This document shows, in pieces, positions 6,767-6,872 of a stretch of DNA of 6,872 bases. How positions within the stretch are numbered: the stretch's first letter is position 1; each line of letters opens with the position of its first letter. The notes beneath the pieces were generated by a model, which made no database searches, was not told where the DNA came from, and saw only the letters and a list, made by a program, of their open reading frames with translations. The DNA comes from Anaerolineales bacterium UBA6668 (GTDB taxonomy: Bacteria > Chloroflexota > Anaerolineae > Anaerolineales > UBA6668): NCBI GenBank assembly GCA_002455215.1, contig DKKK01000111.1, positions 19,244 through 26,115 on the forward strand, written 5' to 3'. Made by a program: the position numbers and the translations under genes.

Positions 6767-6860
6767 TTTTATATTCGACGTGAGTGCGAATATCACCTGT
6801 GTCGAAAGTAGATGAGCCTGTACTCATTTCACTGTTGCTTTTTTATATTCGACACGGGTG
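6767..6860. repeat. TTCGAC repeat cluster downstream of the carboxylate-amine ligase
   Basis: TTTTATATTCGAC occurs twice as a perfect 13-base direct repeat (6767-6779 and 6841-6853). Each copy is followed by a related RYRRGTG-type tail (GTGAGTG and ACGGGTG). Between them lies an inverted copy GTGTCGAAA (6799-6807), read on the minus strand as TTTCGACACAGGTG. The first direct copy and this inverted copy can form an imperfect hairpin (6774-6806). A competing 7-bp hairpin ATATTCG/CGAATAT (6771-6777, 6787-6793) overlaps it. The 11 bases TATTCGACACG at 6846-6856 also occur at 5241-5251. The cluster may continue past the right edge. Confidence 0.6.
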
Positions 6861-6872
6861 GAAATTGCGCTT

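Noticed and set aside
5241..6860. CRISPR array made of the TTCGACA repeats
   Set aside because: The repeats are short, occur in both orientations with irregular spacing, and have no uniform spacers or cas genes nearby.

Overview
This 6.9 kb stretch is bacterial chromosome, most likely from a Gram-negative proteobacterium of moderate GC. The decarboxylase, the fused oxidoreductase and the carboxylate-amine ligase all read like proteobacterial family members, but no rRNA or lineage marker is present, so the taxonomy is an inference. No phage, plasmid, CRISPR, tRNA or intact insertion-sequence gene was recognised.

Layout. (1) Bases 2-2089 (+) hold the 3' part of a long two-domain oxidoreductase gene: an MDR/alcohol-dehydrogenase-like half fused to a Gfo/Idh/MocA half. 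It enters from outside the left edge. (2) After only 14 bases comes a complete group II PLP-dependent aromatic-L-amino-acid decarboxylase gene (2104-3522, +), probably co-transcribed with it. (3) A strong hairpin terminator (3548-3584) separates this pair from a convergent GNAT acetyltransferase gene (3606-4289, -). (4) About 1.1 kb with no intact gene follows (4290-5405). Its middle carries one forward frame with clearly fewer stops than the other two, which I read as a possible decayed, unidentified gene. Its right part holds a cluster of TATTCGACA motifs in direct and inverted orientation. (5) A complete YbdK-type carboxylate-amine ligase gene (5406-6584, +) stands alone, followed by a hairpin. 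(6) The last 290 bases contain a promoter-like element with a perfect TATAAT, immediately followed by more copies of the TTCGAC motif. They probably belong to the control region of a gene beyond the right edge.

How the genes may work together. Only the first two look like a transcription unit. The fused oxidoreductase belongs to a family I associate with surface-glycan or sugar-nucleotide loci, while the decarboxylase makes aromatic amines, so a shared pathway is not obvious and may only be positional. The GNAT and carboxylate-amine ligase genes appear to be independent single-gene units.

The least ordinary signals are the TTCGAC(A) motif family on both sides of the ligase gene (5241-5308 and 6767-6860), which no annotated gene explains, and the decayed-looking stretch at 4484-5113. 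I see no convincing new multi-gene system.
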